Assembly: GCF_006547045.1 (NCBI RefSeq)
Contig: NZ_CP041242.1
Coordinates: forward strand, 1,126,001 to 1,190,000
Origin: Lysobacter alkalisoli
GTDB taxonomy: Bacteria > Pseudomonadota > Gammaproteobacteria > Xanthomonadales > Xanthomonadaceae
DNA length: 64,000 nt
Reading direction: 5' to 3'
A program made the translations under genes and the position numbers. The notes beneath the pieces were generated by a model. The model did not search any database. It saw only the letters and a list, made by a program, of their open reading frames with translations, and was not told the DNA's origin. Shown here one piece after another: positions 37,790-46,400 of this stretch. Positions within the stretch are counted from its first letter, which is position 1. Every line of letters starts with the position of its first letter.

Positions 37790-39955
37790 ATGCGCCACCG
37801 TCTGTTGTTGCCCGCCATCGTCGCCGCGCTGACGGCCGGCATGTCTTCCGTCCTGCATGCCGATGAGGGCATGTGGATGCCTTCGCAACTGCCCGAGATC
37901 GCCGAACGGATGGAGTCTGCCGGTTTCAGGGGCAGGGCGGGGGAGCTGAGCGAGCTGGCGCGACCGCCTATGAACGCGGTAGTCCGGGTTGGTGGTGGCA
38001 GCGGCGCGTTCGTATCGAACGACGGACTGGTTCTGACCAACCACCATGTCGCGTTCGGGGTCATCCAGTACAACAGCACGGCCGGGCGCGACCTGATCGG
38101 CGAGGGCTACATCGCCGCCGACCGTGCGGCGGAGCTGCCGGCCAACCCGGATTATCGCGTTCTCGTCACCACCGGCTTCGAGCGAATCACCGACCGCATC
38201 CTCGCCGACGCACACGGCAAACGGGGGCGTGACTATTTCGATGCCATCGACCATGCCAGCAAGGCCGTGGTGGCCGAGTGCGAACGCGAGCCGGGCCTGC
38301 GCTGCAGTGTCGCCAACATGTACTACGGCACCGATTTCCATCTGGTGAAGCAGTTGGAGCTGCGCGACATCCGCCTCGTCTATGCGCCGCCGGGCAGCAT
38401 CGGCAACTACGGTGGCGAGGTCGACAACTTCATCTGGCCGCGTCACAGCGGCGACTTCACCCTGTTGCGGGCCTATGTCGCGCCCGATGGCACGCCGGCC
38501 GGCTACTCGCCCGACAACGTGCCGTTCACGCCGCCCGCGCACCTGCCGGTGTCCACCCGCAACGTGAAGGAGGGCGACTACGCGATGCTGGCCGGCTACC
38601 CGGGTATCACCTATCGCCACCGCATGGCCTCGGAGTTCGAAGGCCAAGTCGAATGGCAGCTGCCCTCGCGGGCCGCGCTGTTCGGCCGCATGCTGGAAGT
38701 GATCGAGGCCGAGACCGCGGACGATGCGGAGGCCCGCGTGCTGTATGCCTCGCAGGTGCGCAGCCTGCTCAATGGCCTCAAGCGCGCACGCGGCGAGCTC
38801 GACGGACTCAAGCGCAGCGATGCGGTCGCGGCACGCGTGGTGGACGAGACCGCGATGCTTGCCTGGCTCGAAGGTCAGTCGGATGCTGCCACGATCCGGA
38901 CCGACATCTATGCCGCGCGAGTGGTGCTCAAGCAAGTCGCCTCGACCCGCGAGCGCGATCAGTTGCTGGCGACGCTCCTGCGCCATACGCAGTTGCTGCG
39001 CGCTGCAGTGACCCTGCAGCGGCTCGCGTTCGAGCGCGGCAAGCCGGATGCGCAGCGGGAGCCGGGCTACCAGCAACGTGACGAAGCGTTGATCGAAGGA
39101 CAGCTGCGTCAGGTCCAACGGCGTTATGCGCCGGCGGTGGAACAGGCCCTGCTGGCCGACCTGGTATCGCAGTATCTGGCGCTGCCGGCCGGGCAGCGCG
39201 TGGCCGAATTCGACGCAGTGTTCGGCACCACCGCGGAGCAAGCCCGCGAGCGGATCGCTGCGCTGTATGCCGGCACCGCGCTCGGCGACGAGGCCACGCG
39301 GCTGGCGGCGATGCAGGCCGATGCGGTGGCACTGGCCGGATCGGATGATCCCCTGCTGCGCGCGGCCGCAGCCCTGCAGCCGGCGCTGTTGCGCCTGGAG
39401 GACGAATTCAAGACCCATGAAGGCGAACTGCTGCGCCTGCGCCCGGCCTACATGCGCGCGCTGATCGGCTATCGCCAGTCGCAGGGCCGTGCGGTGTATC
39501 CGGATGCCAACGCGACGTTGCGGGTCAGTTACGGCCGCATCAGCACCCTCGACCCGCGCGATGGCGTGCGCTACCTGCCACTGACCACGGTGCAGGGCAT
39601 CGCCGAGAAACACACTGGCGAGGAGCCGTTCGACGCGCCCCGGCCGCTGCTCGATGCGATTGCGCGCGGCGACTTCGGCGGCACGGCAGAACCGAGTCTT
39701 GGCACGCAGACGGTCAACTTCCTGACCAACCTCGACACCACCGGCGGTAACTCAGGCTCGCCGGTGATGGATGCCGAAGGCCGCCTGATCGGTCTCAATT
39801 TCGACAGCAACTGGGAATCGGTCAGCGCCAGCTGGATGTACGACCCACGCTACAAGCGCGCGATCCATGTCGACATGCGCTACATGCGCTGGCTGATGGC
39901 CAAGGTCTACCCGGCGCCGCACCTGTTGGCCGAGATGGGCCTGCCGGCGGAATGA
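37790..39955 (+). CDS. S46 family dipeptidyl-peptidase, copy 1 (divergent, cysteine pair lost)
   Basis: A 721-residue secreted serine peptidase of the DPP7/DPP11 family that removes dipeptides from oligopeptide N-termini in the periplasm. The signal peptide ends at LHA (residue 24). The catalytic His is in TNHH (83-86), the Ser is Ser655 in GGNSGSP, and Asp lies in the middle region. Position 673, which sets specificity in Porphyromonas enzymes (Gly in DPP7, Arg in DPP11), is Ser here (FDSNWE). The cysteines normally at about 70 and 87 are Gly and Val, so that disulfide is missing. The next gene encodes a paralogue that keeps both cysteines. Confidence 0.9.
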   Translation: MRHRLLLPAIVAALTAGMSSVLHADEGMWMPSQLPEIAERMESAGFRGRAGELSELARPPMNAVVRVGGGSGAFVSNDGLVLTNHHVAFGVIQYNSTAGRDLIGEGYIAADRAAELPANPDYRVLVTTGFERITDRILADAHGKRGRDYFDAIDHASKAVVAECEREPGLRCSVANMYYGTDFHLVKQLELRDIRLVYAPPGSIGNYGGEVDNFIWPRHSGDFTLLRAYVAPDGTPAGYSPDNVPFTPPAHLPVSTRNVKEGDYAMLAGYPGITYRHRMASEFEGQVEWQLPSRAALFGRMLEVIEAETADDAEARVLYASQVRSLLNGLKRARGELDGLKRSDAVAARVVDETAMLAWLEGQSDAATIRTDIYAARVVLKQVASTRERDQLLATLLRHTQLLRAAVTLQRLAFERGKPDAQREPGYQQRDEALIEGQLRQVQRRYAPAVEQALLADLVSQYLALPAGQRVAEFDAVFGTTAEQARERIAALYAGTALGDEATRLAAMQADAVALAGSDDPLLRAAAALQPALLRLEDEFKTHEGELLRLRPAYMRALIGYRQSQGRAVYPDANATLRVSYGRISTLDPRDGVRYLPLTTVQGIAEKHTGEEPFDAPRPLLDAIARGDFGGTAEPSLGTQTVNFLTNLDTTGGNSGSPVMDAEGRLIGLNFDSNWESVSASWMYDPRYKRAIHVDMRYMRWLMAKVYPAPHLLAEMGLPAE

Positions 39956-40010
39956 GCGCCGGCATCCGTGCCATTGGTCATGCGGCGATGATTACGGCCG
40001 GCGGGTAGAC

Positions 40011-40025
40011 TGAAACATTGTTTCA
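40011..40025. promoter_or_regulatory. Perfect palindromic operator upstream of the second S46 gene
   Basis: TGAAACA-T-TGTTTCA is a perfect 7+1+7 palindrome ending 17 bp before the GTG start and overlapping the end of TAGACT (40006-40011), a likely -10 box. Its position over the probable transcription start suits a repressor; the sequence style is typical of TetR-family sites. Confidence 0.6.
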
Positions 40026-40042
40026 TTGACGAGGAGAGCAGG

Positions 40043-42223
40043 GTGCGAAACGGCGTGATGCGATACAGCCTTCTGGCGGCGGTGGCCATGGCAGGTGGCA
40101 TGACCGCGGGAGCGGCGATGGCGGGCGAGGGCATGTGGGTACCGCAGCAGTTGCCGGAGATCGCCAGGCCACTGAAGAAGGCCGGGTTGAAGCTCAAGCC
40201 CGAGCAACTGGCCGACCTGACCGGCGACCCGATGGGCGCGGTGGTATCGCTCGGTGGCTGCACCGCCAGCTTCGTCTCCCCGCAGGGCCTGGTGGCGACC
40301 AACCACCACTGCGCCTACGGCGCGATCCAGCTCAACTCAACGCCCGAGAACAACCTGATGAAGGAGGGCTTCAACGCGGCCACACCGGCCGATGAAGTCT
40401 CCGCCGGTCCCAATGCGCGCATCTACGCGCTCGATTCCATCGATGACGTGACCGACAAGGTCATGGAAGCGATCGACGCCGCTGCCGACGGTCTTGGCCG
40501 CACCCGTGCGCTGGAGGCGATCGAGAAGAAACTTGTCGCCGACTGCGAGGCCGGGGAAGGCTATCGCTGCCGTCTCTACAGCTTTTCCGGCGGCAACAGC
40601 TATCGCCTGTTCCGCAATCTGGAGATCCGGGACGTGCGCCTGGCCTACGCGCCGCCCGACAGCATCGGCAGCTACGGCGGCGATATCGACAACTGGATGT
40701 GGCCGCGCCACACCGGCGATTTCGCCTTCTACCGCGCCTATGTCGACAAGGACGGCAAGCCGGCGGCGTACGCCGAGGACAACGTGCCGTACCAGCCGAA
40801 GCATTGGTTGAAGATTGCCGACAGGCCGCTGCAGGCGGGCGACTTCGTGATGGTCGCCGGCTATCCCGGTCGTACCGCGCGTTACGCACTGGCCGAGGAG
40901 TTCAACGAGACCGCGAACTGGACCTATCCCGTCGTTGGGGCGCACTACAAACGGCTGGTGGCGCTGGTCGAAGAGGCCGGCAAGGCCGACCCGGACATCG
41001 CGGTCAAATACGCCAGCACCGTGCGTGGCTGGCAGAACGCGATGAAGAACTATGACGGCCAGCTGGAAGGTTTCCGCCGCATCGATGCCGCCACCTCCAA
41101 GAGAACCGAGGAGGAAGCGGTGCTCGAATGGCTGCGCGGGCAGGCCGAGGATGGCCGGGCCGCACTCGATGCGCATGCCACCCTGGTTGCGCTGGATGAG
41201 CAGGCGCGTGCCCACCGCGAACGCGACCTGGTGTTCGGGCAATTGCGCCGTACCGGTGCGATCGGCGCCGCGGTGCAGCTGTATCGCCTTGCGATCGAGC
41301 GCGACAAGCCCGATGCCGAGCGGGAACAGGGTTACCAGGAGCGCGATCTGCCGGTGTTCGAAGGCGGGTTGCGCCAGATGGAGCGCCGCTACGACCCGAA
41401 GATGGACCGCGAGCTGCAGGCTTACTGGCTGCGCGAGTACGTCAAGCTGCCGGCGACGCAACGCGTGGAGGTGGTCGACGCATGGCTGGGTGGCAACGAC
41501 GACAAGGCGATCCGGCGCGCGCTCGACAAGCTTGCGAAAACCGACCTCGGCGACGCCGAATACCGTCTCGGCCTGATGAAGGCCGGCCGTCGCGATTTCG
41601 AGAAGAACAAGGATCCCGCGATCCGGTTCGCAGTCGCGATCATGCCGACCCTGCTGGCGCTGGAAGAGCAGGGCAAGGCCCGAGCCGGCGATGCGCTGCT
41701 CGCCCGCCCGCTCTACCTGCAGGCGGTGGCCGACTACAAGGCCAGCAAGGGCGAATCCGTCTATCCGGACGCCAACTCCTCGTTGCGGATCACCTTCGGC
41801 AACGTTCAGGGCTATATCAACGCTGATGGCAGAAAGCAGGCCTCGTTCACCCTGCTGGAGGAGGTTGCCGCCAAGGCCACCGGCGAGGAGCCGTTCGATG
41901 CCCCGCAGGCGTTGCTGGATGCGGTCGCGGCAAAGAACCATGGCGGGCTGGCCGACCGCAGGCTGGGCACGGTGCCGGTCAACTTCATGGCCGACCTCGA
42001 CATCACCGGCGGCAATTCCGGTTCGCCGGCGCTGGATGCGCACGGCCGACTGGTCGGGCTGGTGTTCGACATGAACTGGGAGAGCGTCAGCTCGAACTGG
42101 GTGTTCGACCCGGCGATGACCCGGGTGATCGCGGTCGACCAGCGTTACATGCGCTGGATCATGCAGGAGGTATTCCCGGCGCCGCAGCTGCTGCAGGAGA
42201 TGGGTGTGCCGGCGAAGCAGTGA
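40043..42223 (+). CDS. S46 family dipeptidyl-peptidase, copy 2
   Basis: A 726-residue secreted peptidase of family S46. The signal peptide ends near AMA (residue 27). The family start motif GEGMWVPQQLPEI follows. The catalytic His is in TNHHC (86-90) and the nucleophile is Ser659 in GGNSGSP. The conserved disulfide cysteines are present (Cys73, Cys90). The specificity position equivalent to 673 is Met677 (FDMNWE), neither Gly (DPP7) nor Arg (DPP11), so hydrophobic P1 preference is only a guess. The start is GTG at 40043 with GAGGAG 6 nt upstream. A palindrome at 40011-40025 suggests separate repression from copy 1, 87 bp upstream. Confidence 0.92.
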   Translation: MRNGVMRYSLLAAVAMAGGMTAGAAMAGEGMWVPQQLPEIARPLKKAGLKLKPEQLADLTGDPMGAVVSLGGCTASFVSPQGLVATNHHCAYGAIQLNSTPENNLMKEGFNAATPADEVSAGPNARIYALDSIDDVTDKVMEAIDAAADGLGRTRALEAIEKKLVADCEAGEGYRCRLYSFSGGNSYRLFRNLEIRDVRLAYAPPDSIGSYGGDIDNWMWPRHTGDFAFYRAYVDKDGKPAAYAEDNVPYQPKHWLKIADRPLQAGDFVMVAGYPGRTARYALAEEFNETANWTYPVVGAHYKRLVALVEEAGKADPDIAVKYASTVRGWQNAMKNYDGQLEGFRRIDAATSKRTEEEAVLEWLRGQAEDGRAALDAHATLVALDEQARAHRERDLVFGQLRRTGAIGAAVQLYRLAIERDKPDAEREQGYQERDLPVFEGGLRQMERRYDPKMDRELQAYWLREYVKLPATQRVEVVDAWLGGNDDKAIRRALDKLAKTDLGDAEYRLGLMKAGRRDFEKNKDPAIRFAVAIMPTLLALEEQGKARAGDALLARPLYLQAVADYKASKGESVYPDANSSLRITFGNVQGYINADGRKQASFTLLEEVAAKATGEEPFDAPQALLDAVAAKNHGGLADRRLGTVPVNFMADLDITGGNSGSPALDAHGRLVGLVFDMNWESVSSNWVFDPAMTRVIAVDQRYMRWIMQEVFPAPQLLQEMGVPAKQ

Positions 42224-42482
42224 GGTTCTGTTGAAGCGGCTTCGGATGGAGTCTCCGCCGGGTTTCGCCGCTACCTGGCTGTCCCGACGCGACCTGCCGG
42301 CCTTGACGGCGAATGTCCCCCGGCCGCCGCCGGTGGACATTCGCATCCAAGGGCCTTCGCCCCCGGTGCCCCGGTCATCCAGCAGAACTGACGCTTTCCC
42401 CTCGATTGGGCGAAGAACCTGGAATGCCGGTCACCGGTTTCCCTCGTGAGCCCTCCCGCCAGCCCGGTTTCCAACGCAACTG
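42224..42482. other. Left half of the 486 bp serA upstream gap
   Basis: No gene is seen. It contains a large hairpin at 42309-42344 and, at its right end, a small perfect palindrome ACGCAAC-T-GTTGCGT (42474-42488) that overlaps the -35 box of the proposed serA promoter. Confidence 0.5.
42309..42344. repeat. Nested palindrome after the S46 gene
   Basis: GCGAATGTCC (42309-42318) and GGACATTCGC (42335-42344) are perfectly complementary, and CCGGC/GCCGG pair inside them. It is REP-like or a rho-independent-style barrier without a T-run. No second copy is seen in the window. Confidence 0.6.
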
Positions 42483-42510
42483 TTGCGTCGCAGCACGGCT
42501 CTGCTAATCT
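42483..42510 (+). promoter_or_regulatory. serA: Proposed serA promoter
   Basis: TTGCGT (42483-42488), a 16 bp spacer and TAATCT (42505-42510) form a plausible sigma-70 promoter. Transcription would begin near 42517, giving a leader of about 190 nt. The palindrome ACGCAAC-T-GTTGCGT covers the -35 box and could be an operator. Confidence 0.5.
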
Positions 42511-42517
42511 TGCCTGC

Positions 42518-42709
42518 ATCGCGGATTCCCATGCCAGCCGGCCCCGTTTCCCGATCGAAGGCAACATCTCCCGATCTGCATTTCTCCGCAGATCCTCCCG
42601 CACCTCCCGGTGCGGCTGCCCGGAGTGGAAGTACCACACAGGGCAGAACCTTCCTCCAGCATGCCGGCTGCATGTGTTCCGCGGGTCACTCAACCCACTG
42701 GAGCATGCA
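42518..42709 (+). promoter_or_regulatory. serA: Structured 5' leader of serA (candidate cis-regulatory RNA)
   Basis: Three hairpins follow each other: GATCTGC/GCAGATC (42573-42579 with 42588-42594), CCGCAC/GTGCGG (42598-42603 with 42610-42615), and CTGCCC/GGGCAG (42616-42621 with 42641-42646), which encloses GTGG/CCAC. CTCCAG at 42654-42659 is complementary to CTGGAG at 42698-42703, the serA ribosome site. This suggests a switch that can hide translation initiation. No known riboswitch class was recognised. Confidence 0.5.
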
Positions 42710-44275
42710 ATGAAAGTCCTGGCCTGCGATGGCATCCATGAAGACGGCCTCAACCTGTTCCGCGACGCGGGATGGGAGGTCGAAGTCGCCCCCGAACCGA
42801 TCAAGGACCCCGAAGCGCTGGCCGACAAGCTGGCCGGCTTCGACGCCATCCTCGTGCGCTCGGCGACCAAGGTCCCGGCCAACGCGCTGGCCAAGGCGAC
42901 CAAACTGAAGGTGATCGGCCGCGCCGGCGCCGGCGTCGACACCATCGACGTCAACGCCGCCACCGAGCGCGGCATCGCGGTGATGAACGCGCCCGACGGC
43001 AACACCCTCGCCGCCGCCGAACACGCGATCTCGCTGCTGTTCGCGCTGGCCCGCCACATCCCGCGCGCCGACGCCGGCATGAAGGCCGGCGAATGGCCCA
43101 AGGCCGGCCTGACCGGCTTCGAGCTGGAGGGCAAGAAGCTCGGCGTGATCGGCCTCGGCCGCATCGGCGGCACCGTCGCGCGCAAGGCCGCCGGCATCGG
43201 CATGGAGGTCGCCGCATTCGACCCCTTCCTGCCCGCCGCCGCCGCCGCCAAGGGCAGCGTGCCGCTGAAGACCCTCGACGAACTGCTGGCCTGGGCCGAC
43301 ATCGTCACCCTGCACATCCCGCGCACCAAGGACACCACCAACCTGCTGTCCGAGGCGAGCATGCGCTCGATGAAGAAGGGCGCCTACCTGATCAACGCCG
43401 CTCGCGGCGGCCTGGTCGACGAGGCCGCGCTGGTCCAGATGCTCAACGAAGGCCACCTCGCCGGCGCTGCGCTCGACACCTTCGTTACCGAGCCGCTGCA
43501 GGCCGACTCGCCACTGCGTGGCCATCCGAAGCTGATCCTGACCCCGCACCTGGGCGCGTCGACCAGCGAGGCGCAGCAAGCGGTCAGTACGATCCTAGCC
43601 CGCCAGATCATCGACTTCGTCGCCACCGGCGCGGTCGCCGGCTGCGTCAACCTGCCGCCATTGACCGCCGAGGCCGCACGCGAAGTCGGGCCGTGGATGC
43701 CGCTGATGTCCGCGCTCGGCAAACTGGCCTCGCGGCTGGTACCGGCACCGACCCGATTGCACATCACCTACGCCGGCCGCACCGAGGCGCTCGATACCCG
43801 TCCGCTGAGCCGCCTGCTGGTGGCCGCGCTGATGGGCGAGCATTCCGGCCGGGTGACTCCGGTCAATGCGTTGCAGGAAGCCGCCAACCGTGGCCTGACC
43901 GTGGCCGAGACCGTCGGCGGCGATGGCGACGGCTTCGACCGCCTGTTGCGGGTGCGCATCGAAGGCGAGGGCCGCACCCGCGAGGTCGAGGCGACCCTGC
44001 ACCGCGGTCCACGCGTGGTGCGGCTGGACGGCGTCGAGATCGAATTCGACCCGCTCGCACCGGTGTTGCTGATGCGCAACGAAGACCGCCCGGGCATGAT
44101 CGGCACGGTCGGCAGCAAGCTCGGCACGGCCGGCGTCAATATCGTCAACTTCGCATTGGGTGCGGCCGGCGATGGCCAGGCCCGCGCGGCGATCACCGTC
44201 GACCGTCCAGTCACCGAAGAGGAACTGCTGGCGTTGCGTGGCACGCCGGGCGTCCTCTCCCTGCACCAGGTCTGA
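42710..44275 (+). CDS. serA: D-3-phosphoglycerate dehydrogenase, long form
   Basis: A 521-residue enzyme oxidising 3-phosphoglycerate with NAD, the first step of serine synthesis. It is the long type: substrate and NAD domains (GLGRIGGTVARKAAG for NAD; catalytic Arg in NAARGGLVDE, His in LTPHLGAST), then the intervening ASB domain (about 315-445), then a C-terminal ACT domain (VLLMRNEDRPGMIGTVGSKLG), the site of serine feedback. ATG at 42710 follows ACTGGAG by 6 nt. The upstream leader can pair with that ribosome site. A histidine-phosphatase gene follows 9 bp downstream, probably in the same operon. Confidence 0.95.
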   Translation: MKVLACDGIHEDGLNLFRDAGWEVEVAPEPIKDPEALADKLAGFDAILVRSATKVPANALAKATKLKVIGRAGAGVDTIDVNAATERGIAVMNAPDGNTLAAAEHAISLLFALARHIPRADAGMKAGEWPKAGLTGFELEGKKLGVIGLGRIGGTVARKAAGIGMEVAAFDPFLPAAAAAKGSVPLKTLDELLAWADIVTLHIPRTKDTTNLLSEASMRSMKKGAYLINAARGGLVDEAALVQMLNEGHLAGAALDTFVTEPLQADSPLRGHPKLILTPHLGASTSEAQQAVSTILARQIIDFVATGAVAGCVNLPPLTAEAAREVGPWMPLMSALGKLASRLVPAPTRLHITYAGRTEALDTRPLSRLLVAALMGEHSGRVTPVNALQEAANRGLTVAETVGGDGDGFDRLLRVRIEGEGRTREVEATLHRGPRVVRLDGVEIEFDPLAPVLLMRNEDRPGMIGTVGSKLGTAGVNIVNFALGAAGDGQARAAITVDRPVTEEELLALRGTPGVLSLHQV

Positions 44276-44284
44276 GGTCCGAAG

Positions 44285-44932
44285 ATGCGTGTATTGCTTG
44301 CCCGCCACGGCGAGACGCCGTGGAACGCCGAAGGCCGCTACCAGGGCCAGGAAGACATCCCGCTGTCGCCGGTCGGCGAAGCGCAGGCGCGTGCGCTGGG
44401 CGAACGCCTGCGCGAGATGCCTGTCACCCGCGCGGTGGCCTCGCCGCTGTCGAGAGCGAAGACCACGGCACAGCTGGCGCTCGGCCACCGCGCCGGCCTG
44501 CTTTCCTTTGACGAGGGCCTGAAGGAGATCGGCCATGGCGAGTGGGAAGGCCTGCTCGCCAGCGAGATCCACACCCGTGACCCGGAACGCCTGAAGGCCT
44601 GGCGCGAGGCGCCCGAGACCGTGCAGATGCCGGGGCAGGGCGGCGAGTCGTTGCAGCAGGTGTTCGACCGTGCCTGGCCGGCCCTGCTGCGCGCTGGCGA
44701 AGGTCTTGGAGCGGACGAGACCCTGCTGGTGGTTGCCCACGACGCGGTCAACCGGGTGATCCTGTGTCATCTGCTCGGGATCCCGTTCCGGCGCCTGTGG
44801 ACTTTCCGCCAGGCACCGACCACGCTCAATCTGCTCGAGGGCGACAGCGTCGGGCAGCTCGAGATCGTGCGGCTCAACGACTGCAGCCACCACACCGCCC
44901 TGTTCGGCGAGGCGGTGCACCGGGCGCTTTGA
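44285..44932 (+). CDS. Histidine phosphatase family protein (GpmB/PspA-like)
   Basis: A 215-residue enzyme of the phosphoglycerate-mutase-like superfamily. The phosphohistidine motif LLARHGETPWNAEGRYQG is at residues 4-21, and the second catalytic histidine is in VVAHDAVNRVIL. It starts 9 bp after serA, so it is very likely cotranscribed. That position raises the possibility that it is a metal-independent phosphoserine phosphatase like PspA of Hydrogenobacter, which would complete serine synthesis with SerA. Other members act on alpha-ribazole phosphate or broad substrates, so this remains inference. No sign of a true glycolytic mutase. Confidence 0.85.
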   Translation: MRVLLARHGETPWNAEGRYQGQEDIPLSPVGEAQARALGERLREMPVTRAVASPLSRAKTTAQLALGHRAGLLSFDEGLKEIGHGEWEGLLASEIHTRDPERLKAWREAPETVQMPGQGGESLQQVFDRAWPALLRAGEGLGADETLLVVAHDAVNRVILCHLLGIPFRRLWTFRQAPTTLNLLEGDSVGQLEIVRLNDCSHHTALFGEAVHRAL

Positions 44933-45010
44933 AGCCCACACGAGTGAAGAGGAGTGAGAAACGAGTCCCATGGCTTCTCACGCCTCTCCACCAAGGTCGC
45001 GGACGCGACA

Positions 45011-45016
45011 TACAAT
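45011..45016 (+). promoter_or_regulatory. folC: Possible -10 box of a leaderless folC transcript
   Basis: TACAAT ends 7 nt before the ATG at 45024, with no Shine-Dalgarno sequence between. This is the best -10 match among the leaderless candidates in the window. Confidence 0.4.
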
Positions 45017-45023
45017 CCAGTGC

Positions 45024-46292
45024 ATGTCCCGCACCCTCCCCGAATGGCTCGACTACATCGAGCAGCAACACCCCAAGTCCATCGACATGGGACTGGACCG
45101 CGTCCGCGAGGTCGCCGGCCGCATGTCGCTTGGCCGCCCCGCGCGGCAGGTCGTCACCGTCGGCGGCACCAATGGCAAGGGCTCGACCGTCGCCTTCATC
45201 GAGGCGATCGCGCGTGCGGCCGGCTGGCGCGTCGGTGCCTACACTTCACCGCACCTGCTCGCCTTCAACGAGCGGGTACGGATCGAGGGTGTCGATGCCG
45301 ACGATACCGCGCTGGTCGAGGCCTTCGAGGCGGTCGAAGCCGCGCGCGGCGGCACCACGCTGACCTACTTCGAATACGCCACCCTGGCCGCGTTGCGGCT
45401 GTTCGAACGCGCCGATCTCGACCTCGCGATTCTCGAAGTCGGCCTGGGTGGCCGTCTCGACGCCACCAACATGATCGACCCGGACGTGGCGGTGATCACC
45501 ACCGTGGACGTCGACCATCAGGATTGGCTCGGCGGGGACCGCGAGACCATCGGTGTCGAAAAGGCTGGCATCGCGCGGGCGTGGAAGCCGCTGGTGCTGG
45601 GCGATGACGATCCGCCATCGAGTGTATTGCGGCATGCGTATGCGATCGGCGCTTCGGCGATCCGGATCGGATGCGATTTCTTCATCGACCTGCCGGACGA
45701 GGGCAATCCGAGCACCTGGCACTGGCGTGAGATTGGCTGCGAGCTCGCCTTGCCGATGCCACTCCTGTCCGCGCCGGTGCAGCTGCGCAATGCCGCCACC
45801 GCGATTGCCGCACTGCGCGCGCTGGAAAGCCCGCCTTCCGCCCAGGCAGTTGCCGAAGGCGTCGCCCAAGCCGCAGTAGCCGGCCGCCTGCAGCGTTTCG
45901 AGCGCGATGGCGTGGCAGTGCTGGTCGACGTCGGCCACAACCCGCAGGCGGCTGGAGCGGTGGCCGAGTGGTTGCAGGCGCACCCGGTACCCGGCCGCAC
46001 GCTGGCGGTGTATGCGGCGCTGGACGACAAGGACGCCGCTGGCGTGGTCGCTGCGCTGGCCGATTGCATCGACGGCTGGCACCTGGCCGGACTGGAGGGC
46101 GTCGGCCCGCGTGGCGGCAGTGCCGCTGCGCTGGCTGCACGCCTGGCCGGCACCGCGGCCGAAGGCGGGCAGCCGCATGTCGACGTGGCCTCGGCCATCC
46201 GGGTGGCGTGCGATGAGGCGGGCATCCATGACCGGATCCTGGTGTTCGGCTCCTTCCACACTGCCGCCGCCGCGCTCGGAGTGCTCGCCTGA
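45024..46292 (+). CDS. folC: Dihydrofolate synthase / folylpolyglutamate synthase
   Basis: A 422-residue Mur-ligase-type enzyme that adds glutamate to dihydropteroate and then to folates. The P-loop is VGGTNGKGSTVAFIEA, the mid-domain carries YTSPHLLAFNERVRI and LEVGLGGRLDATNM, and the C-terminal domain has VDVGHNPQAA. Length equals E. coli FolC (422). ATG at 45024 is placed by homology; an in-frame start 18 codons upstream extends the protein without domain support. No Shine-Dalgarno sequence is seen, and TACAAT stands 7 nt upstream. The order folC-dedD-cvpA-purF is the classical gammaproteobacterial arrangement. Confidence 0.94.
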   Translation: MSRTLPEWLDYIEQQHPKSIDMGLDRVREVAGRMSLGRPARQVVTVGGTNGKGSTVAFIEAIARAAGWRVGAYTSPHLLAFNERVRIEGVDADDTALVEAFEAVEAARGGTTLTYFEYATLAALRLFERADLDLAILEVGLGGRLDATNMIDPDVAVITTVDVDHQDWLGGDRETIGVEKAGIARAWKPLVLGDDDPPSSVLRHAYAIGASAIRIGCDFFIDLPDEGNPSTWHWREIGCELALPMPLLSAPVQLRNAATAIAALRALESPPSAQAVAEGVAQAAVAGRLQRFERDGVAVLVDVGHNPQAAGAVAEWLQAHPVPGRTLAVYAALDDKDAAGVVAALADCIDGWHLAGLEGVGPRGGSAAALAARLAGTAAEGGQPHVDVASAIRVACDEAGIHDRILVFGSFHTAAAALGVLA

Positions 46293-46352
46293 CCGGCAGG
46301 CGAGGCTGAACAACCGTTCCGGCTGCCCGCTGGGGTCGGCGCGCGTGCGGGG

Positions 46353-46358
46353 TATAAT
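46353..46358 (+). promoter_or_regulatory. dedD: Consensus -10 box for dedD
   Basis: A perfect TATAAT stands 42 nt before the GTG start of the SPOR gene. The -35 region is GC-rich and weak. Confidence 0.55.
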
Positions 46359-46400
46359 CGCGACGCGAATCGTCTGGCCGCGAGACCCGGAACCCGCCCT

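Noticed and set aside
42224-42709. The serA upstream region as the site of 6S RNA, which is near serA in E. coli.
   Set aside because: The central open bubble and closing stem of 6S RNA could not be drawn on either strand.
46293-46400. GGAACCCGCCCT repeated at the dedD start as a mobile-element target duplication.
   Set aside because: The copies are adjacent, with nothing inserted between them; it is a short local duplication only.
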